Part shown: positions 19,649 through 25,097 of the stretch, piece by piece
How positions within the stretch are numbered: position 1 is the first letter of the stretch
Layout: each line of letters starts with the position of its first letter
Source of the DNA: Oehlia diaphana
Lineage: Eukaryota > Glomeromycota > Glomeromycetes > Glomerales > Glomeraceae
Length of the DNA: 25,097 nt
Direction: 5' to 3'
NCBI GenBank assembly: GCA_003833135.1
Contig: QZLH01000740.1
Span: 20,780 to 45,876, forward strand
Notes under the pieces: model-generated
The model's input: only the letters and a program-made list of their open reading frames with translations
What the model was told of the DNA's origin: nothing
Database searches by the model: none
Program-made: the position numbers and the translations under genes

Positions 19649-20312
19649 ACAACTTGAATTATAATATGTATCTACTTTTGAAATTATCTTAAATAATACT
19701 ATGTACAACCATTGATAAAAGTTCACTTAATCACAATACATCTTCTGTTTTATCATTTCATGTCTTATACTGCAAATCTATTATCAATAAAGTAAGAATG
19801 AAAAATATTATGCTAATATTGTGGAAATTTATATGATATTGATTTAGAATGTCAATTTTATGAATTTTTAAATTAATACAATTGCGAAATAATTTGTTTC
19901 AATAATAAAATATACCATTATTTTATATTATGAGGTTATTTAACATACTCTATAAAGAAAGATTATTTTTCACGAACGCAAAAATAAATTTCGAATGTCG
20001 ATATACGGTATACTTTTATATTACAATTTTTATGTAATTATGTCGCTTCCCAAGTCTAGCTCAATTTTTTCATCATATATACTGTATTGTACATCACGAT
20101 TTAAAAATATGTAAAATCGTTGTAGTAGCAAATCGATACTTGCGAATTTGATAGCAAGTATTCTGTAATTCTAGATGTATAGAATATTCTTCAATAAATA
20201 ATTAAGGTAATAAATAATAAAGTCGTATTATAAATTTCAATTTAGAATTTACCAGTCAAAAGAAATTTATTATTGGACACATAAAATAGAAATTTTTGTA
20301 GTATTTTCAAAG
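19649..20312. other. AT-rich intergenic, no gene seen
   Basis: No conserved frame was found on either strand. Confidence 0.4.
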
Positions 20313-20357
20313 TTTTTTTGCAGTTTTAAAAATTTCATATTCTTCTAAAAAGAAAAT
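20313..20357 (-). pseudogene. Short TLDc C-terminal relic
   Basis: The complement reads IFFLEEYEIFKTAKK, matching the family end FSVEEYEVFQITKE. Nothing recognisable precedes it. It marks the right-hand limit of detectable array sequence. Being short, it is less certain than the other relics. Confidence 0.5.
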
Positions 20358-20876
20358 CTATGCAAACATTACATATAATATCAAGGAATTGGAAATGATA
20401 AATTATAATAAAGAAACTCACAAAGGAAGAAATTGTGATGCGGAAAAGCGCCTTACATTATTACAAGGCGGAGTACTGTACAAATTATTTGAATAATCAT
20501 AAATGTTTAGAGGTTAAAAAGAATTTGGAAAATTTTAAAACTAAGGAATTTAAATTTATTTATTATAAGTAAATACTCGAATTGAATAATCTTAATCTTC
20601 ACAATATTGTTTTCACAGATTATTTTTTTCTTTGCGTTTTTTAATAATGATTTGTTGATAATATATAATAAATAAAAAAATATTATTTAAATTACAAACT
20701 AAGAAATGTGTAAAATATTTCACTACTCTAGCCTTAGTGTTTAAATAATCCAATAAAATTTTCAATATTCTTTGTTTATAAATTTAAAATCCATCTATAA
20801 AAGAATATATACAAATGATATAAATTAGCAAACAAAATATTATTTATATAATATTAAGAAAAATATTAAGTAACTA
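20358..20876. other. Intergenic with short + strand open piece
   Basis: A + strand stretch ending near 20496 reads KETHKGRNCDAEKRLTLLQG with ordinary codon composition and contains a 6-bp hairpin (cgcctt/aaggcg, 20449-20470). It is too short to call a gene. The remainder is AT-rich and includes the 3' end of the kinase transcript. Confidence 0.35.
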
Positions 20877-23091
20877 CTAACCATCAGGAATCTCAAATTC
20901 ACCTTCTTCTGAATGAAGGTTTGGATTATTGTGTATTTCGTCATCATCTATAAAAGGACAAAAGTTTTTAATTTAAACATTGTAAAAATAAAATGAAATT
21001 ATAACAAAAAATTTTTCTTACCATTAACTGATCCTTTAATTTGTTGCATTGTTTCTTTCCAATAATCATTTTGAATGTCTAAATTTTTAAATAAATAAAT
21101 AAGATTATAATAAATAATAAACATCATTGTTTAATAAACAATTAAAAATTTAGAATAGTATTACTTACCATTATTTGAACTTATTTGTAAACTTTTAAAT
21201 ACTTTAGATAATCTTTTACTATCACCTAAAATTGAGATAAATTTGTATCATTATTTCAAAAATTGAATATATAAATAAATTACCTTTAAAAATACTATTT
21301 ATTTTTGATGTTTTATTAATTTTCTGATCGTTTGAATTATTAAAATCTTCAACTAAAAACCAAAAATTTGATTAATAAATATTTCATCAAATGAAAACTT
21401 CAATAAATACCTACTATTATCGGGAATACTAAAATCATATGTTTTACTATGAAATGCTATTTTTAAAAAAGATAAGAAAAATAGGTTATAAATTATTATA
21501 ATAGTTATTAAAATAACAATAAAAAAGCTAACCTTCTTGTTCTTCTATAACGAGTATAATCATTTAAATTGAAAAAAAACATTAATAACGTAATCATAAC
21601 TTAATCCATAAATAAAAAACAATAAATAATACCTTCTGTTGCATTTTTTGGTTCGGGTAAATTTTCAAATTGATGAACTTTGCTCGTAAGTAATCTGCTG
21701 CTTATATAATTTGTGCTAGTTTTTATATCAAAATTATTCACTACTTTTGACTGGAAAAATTCATCTGGCATATTTTGATATGATAGATGAATTTCTCTTA
21801 TTTTTTTCCGAAGAGATCGTGTATCAAGCCTTTTTAATGGATCAGCATCCCAACATTGTACCATTAAATTTTTATATTCTAAAGGAATATCTGGCATAAT
21901 TTCTGGTCTCATACCATTAATTATATCCATTGCAAGATTATAATCATCATGCTTATAATCAATAAATGGTGAATATCCAGATGAAATTTCCCACATAAGT
22001 ATTGCAATACTATAAATATCAGATGCAAAAGTATGTCCTTTTCCATTGATAACTTCGGGTGCTATGTAAGGAAGATTTCCATATATACTTTTTGATGATT
22101 TGTCAGCAGGTCCACAAAATCCAAAATCGCTAATAAACCATCTATCCCCATATTGTGAATATAATATATTTCCAGAGTGCAAATCTCTATGAATTGCTTT
22201 TTCAAGATGAATAAAATGAAATGCATTAATTATTTCAAAAGCAATTCTAATTTTTTCTTTCCATGTAAGTTGATTATAATTTAGCTGTAAATATTTTCTT
22301 AAATCCATATTCAATTTATTCATTACAAGCATGAAATTTCCACTTGAAAAATCTTGTGTTAAACCATAGCATGTGACAATGGTAGTACGTCTATTACCTA
22401 TAGTTAAATGTGATTTAGCCTAAATGATAACATCCCATTGTTAATACAAAAAACTTTAAATTTCATAAAAATATTTAAAATATAATCATGCTGTATATAC
22501 CTCATCAAACCAACTTTGATTTGCATTTTCAATCTTTTCTAATACTTTAAGTATTACTATATAATTTTTAGATCTTTTTAATTGCTGTTCCTTAGAATTC
22601 CATTTTTCATATCCTCCATTAATCCATTCTGCAGTATAAATATCAGAGAATCCACCTTTTGTTAGATATTTAATATTTTTTAGATTATTATATGGAATCC
22701 ATTCAATTACTCGATTTGGCGCAAGTGTTTCCAATTGACATTTCTGTATTAAATTATCAATATCATTATTCCCGGATGTCCAATTTTTAAAATTTGCTTT
22801 TAAATAATTTCGAACACAATATTCACAATATAATGTAGCTAAACATTCTTGTTTGCAATTTTCACAAATTCTTTTTGTTCCTGAATGTTTAAAAACTCTA
22901 TTTTGGTCATAAGTTTCAGTTATTAATCTTATTGCTTCAGTTTTTTCATCATCTGTAAGAAGTTTATCAGCAAGAATAAATTGTTTTTGAAATTCATATT
23001 GTCTGTGCATGTCAGTGTGAATATTATAATCAATTAACGAATATGCTCTATTAACTGTTGCATAAATTAATTCCCACCGAATAGTAGACAT
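20877..23091 (-). CDS. TKL-like protein kinase, eight exons
   Basis: Exons, in coding order: 23091-22501, 22419-21633, 21544-21533, 21456-21415, 21352-21284, 21225-21169, 21078-21022 and 20947-20877. All junctions are GT-AG and in frame, giving 561 residues and a TAG stop (20879-20877). An N-terminal helical part is followed by a Cys cluster (C76, C79, C83, C89, C92) that may bind zinc, then FKNWTSGNNDIDNLI. The kinase domain (~140-410) has the loop KGGFSDIY (145-152), ATP lysine K182, a likely helix-C Glu at 197, HRDLHSGNIL (HRD 274-276), DFG 295-297, APE 317-319 and DIYSIAILMWEISSG. It therefore looks catalytically competent, with Ser/Thr or dual specificity by family. The tail is acidic and Ser/Asn-rich, encoded by six tiny exons, and ends HSEEGEFEIPDG. 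It is a lineage-expanded cytoplasmic signalling kinase type; its substrate is unknown. The kinase relic at 140-830 shares the intron-1 position. Confidence 0.93.
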
Positions 23092-23130
23092 AATGTAATT
23101 TTTATTTTATTTTGTTATTAAATATAAATT

Positions 23131-23164
23131 TGAATTTTTTTTTTTTTAAAAAAAAAAAATTCAA
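23131..23164. promoter_or_regulatory. T13/A12 palindrome upstream of the kinase gene
   Basis: tgaa, then 13 T, 12 A and ttca form a near-perfect palindrome 40-73 bp upstream of the ATG at 23091. It could be a nucleosome-depleting promoter element; a similar tract precedes BTB-TLDc copy 5. Confidence 0.45.
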
Positions 23165-24790
23165 AATTCCGAAATAAAATTTACAGTGTAACATAAATTT
23201 GAATTTAGTATGATCTGAATGTTATGTAACAATTACACAAACAAGTTTAAAATAAACACAATAAACTATTTTTAGACATGCTTATCGTTATAATAAATAT
23301 TTTTACATTTTCTATAAATAAATACTATTAACTAAAAATAAAAATGCATCATAATTTCTTTTAATTTGACGAAAGAATTAAAAAAATGAAAAATATTGAA
23401 GATAGTAGTGATTATAATATTGTTACTTCGTGACTATGATTTGCTTTTTACAAACCGAAATTTTTCTTGTAAAATCAGTAAATCAAAAAAAAGTATATTA
23501 TTAATGAATAACATAATTCTATATATTATATAAAATGAAATTTTTATATATTACTAACAAATTTATTGTAATTTTTAACGCTACAATTAGTCAATAAATA
23601 GGATAAAAATTTTGATAACAGTGTCTCAATTTATAAAATTCATAAAAGTATGATAAATAAATAGTAGGCTATTTATTTAAAGTATTTAATTTTTTTATAG
23701 TGACGCTGGGGAAAATGTTATTCAGGATTGTTGAAAAAAACTCATGTGAAAGAAAAAAAATTTTGACTGATGCAATTAACTATTACTCATACAAAGGTAA
23801 CGCAAAGACTATTTTTGTACCACACTTCAAATTAATGATGTAAATTATTATTATTTATTAATAAATATTTCACTACTCAATTCCCTATACCGTTCAAAGA
23901 TATTTTATTAAATTAGACGAAAAGGTAATTTATCTAAAAACTGAAACAATCGATTATTTTTCTTTTTTATAATTTATAAATAATGTACAACTGATAAAGA
24001 AAGATACAGTATGTACTTTCATACAAAGTAACTTTATCAAAGAATAGGTTTTCCTATTATTAATAACTGTCATATCATTTATTTTACGATCAAATTTCTT
24101 TTTTTTTAAACTTTTGATTCTTGCTACTTAAAAAGTAGGTTAAAAAAATGGCTTTCATTATGATATAACTACCTAGATTTTTATTATTATTCAATGAATT
24201 TTCTAATTAAAAGCTGCGATTTAACAATTATTAAGGGTATAATAATGTATACACCGGATTTTTTCATATTAACCTAAGAAACTTCTAAAAAATACAGTAT
24301 TTGATCGACATTGCATGATGGCGTCCAAAACAAACTTCACAACTAACATAGATTTGCCAACGTAACATAAAAAGATCCGCCAATATAACATATTGTAAAA
24401 ATCATTTTTCCTGGAAGGGACTTAAAACGACAGGTTTAGTACATACATTTAAAGATAATCTTTTACCCCATGTATCATAACATGCTTACAATGATTATAA
24501 AATGAGAACAATTAGTAGAATATATACGTAAATTCAAGTCGATTTTGTTATTAACTGTTATTATAAAAACAAGAGTTCATGTTTAAAGGGAAGTTAATTC
24601 TATAAAATGTAAAATATACGAAGTGTAATTTATTTTGAACTTGTTCATTTCTAATATAATCATGATATTCGAATTTATAATAAATATTTTTTAACTATAA
24701 TTGAATTAATTATGCAAATTTTTTAGACATCTTAATTTTATCATACCTTCAGAATTGTTATTTTAGTGCAGCAGTGAAAGGAGATGCTTG

Positions 24791-24831
24791 ATATGTAAAT
24801 TATATGAAAAGTTTTATATAAAATTTACATA
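24791..24831. repeat. AT-rich imperfect inverted repeat
   Basis: atgtaaattatat (24793-24805) faces atataaaatttacat (24816-24830). Further tttacata and ttttatataatttt strings follow to about 24850. Confidence 0.6.
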
Positions 24832-24959
24832 TACTATTTTATATAATTTTAAGGACCTAACATGGATTTTATGTAAATGTGTAAAATTTGTTTATGCAGA
24901 TTTTTTGGTTAAAATTCAAACATATTTCATATAATTTTAACTAGAATATGCGATTTGCT

Positions 24960-24976
24960 GGGGGACTTCGTCCCCC
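24960..24976. repeat. G/C hairpin in AT-rich DNA
   Basis: GGGGGAC-TTC-GTCCCCC is a perfect 7-bp stem with a 3-nt loop, preceded by tttgct and followed by aaatat. It is isolated in otherwise AT-rich sequence, suggesting a repeat-element end or a structured RNA element. Confidence 0.8.
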
Positions 24977-25097
24977 AAATATAACTTTTATAATTAAAAA
25001 TATTCTTTGATATAAATAAATTGAATTGTATGTAAAATATTACTGAATAATAAAATTTTATTATAATTAGACCCTATAAAAAATCGTGTTTTTAATA

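Larger units (their letters stand above)
23165..25097. other. Long AT-rich intergenic tail
   Basis: No coding frame with family resemblance was seen on either strand. 24310-24430 is slightly richer in G+C and has two ccaa..taacat strings, but no gene emerges. Two hairpins are annotated separately. Confidence 0.5.

Noticed and set aside
1..25097. tRNA, rRNA, CRISPR, bacterial operon or attachment-site signals
   Set aside because: None seen. Spliceosomal introns and eukaryotic domain families argue for nuclear fungal DNA.

Overview
The window looks like nuclear DNA of an arbuscular mycorrhizal fungus close to Rhizophagus irregularis. The evidence is strong AT richness, spliceosomal introns of 58-90 bp, a tandem family of BTB-BACK-TLDc genes, a TKL-like kinase with an N-terminal Cys cluster followed by an FKNWTSGN segment, and a decayed Crinkler (CRN) gene of the nuclease-plus-kinase type. 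The organism call is an inference from gene content and style. No bacterial, CRISPR, tRNA or rRNA signature was seen.

Layout. (1) 1-5160 is a gene graveyard on the + strand. It holds a frameshifted protein kinase (140-830), an unrecognised decayed coding block (1059-1525), a full-length but broken CRN gene with ubiquitin-like N-terminus, PD-(D/E)XK nuclease and kinase modules (1672-3611), and a broken RING-like zinc-binding gene (4449-5158). Most of this part (about 1.2-5.15 kb) is visibly richer in G+C than the rest. The CRN copy carries an 85-bp internal inversion bounded by 7-bp inverted repeats. The RING-like copy carries a perfect 17-bp inverted repeat.

(2) 6071-20357 is a minus-strand tandem array of BTB-BACK-TLDc genes. 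Four copies are intact two-exon genes with an identical exon structure (6191-7691, 8550-10058, 12488-13973, 17681-19276). One is a pseudogene that lost most of its BTB exon and the middle of its TLDc domain (10854-11873). At least five short TLDc relics lie between them. Flanking DNA is shared between units, so the array grew by segmental duplication. The 8550-10058 gene is a mosaic: its first exon and upstream DNA match the 12488 gene, but its second exon matches the 6191 gene. A ~1-kb insertion with a Helitron-like 3' end sits upstream of the 12488 gene. A ~340-bp almost pure purine tract lies at 16703-17039.

(3) 20877-23091 is an intact eight-exon minus-strand protein kinase gene, including a 12-nt microexon. 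The tail of the window (23092-25097) shows no gene, only AT-rich sequence and two hairpins.

How the genes may work together: BTB-BACK proteins commonly act as CUL3 ubiquitin-ligase adaptors, TLDc domains are linked to oxidative-stress responses and V-ATPase binding, and the kinase is a predicted cytoplasmic signalling enzyme. All are members of lineage-expanded families, so the locus looks like a fast birth-and-death region rather than one pathway. No clearly new system was identified; the most interesting signals are the rearrangement scars and the mosaic paralogue.
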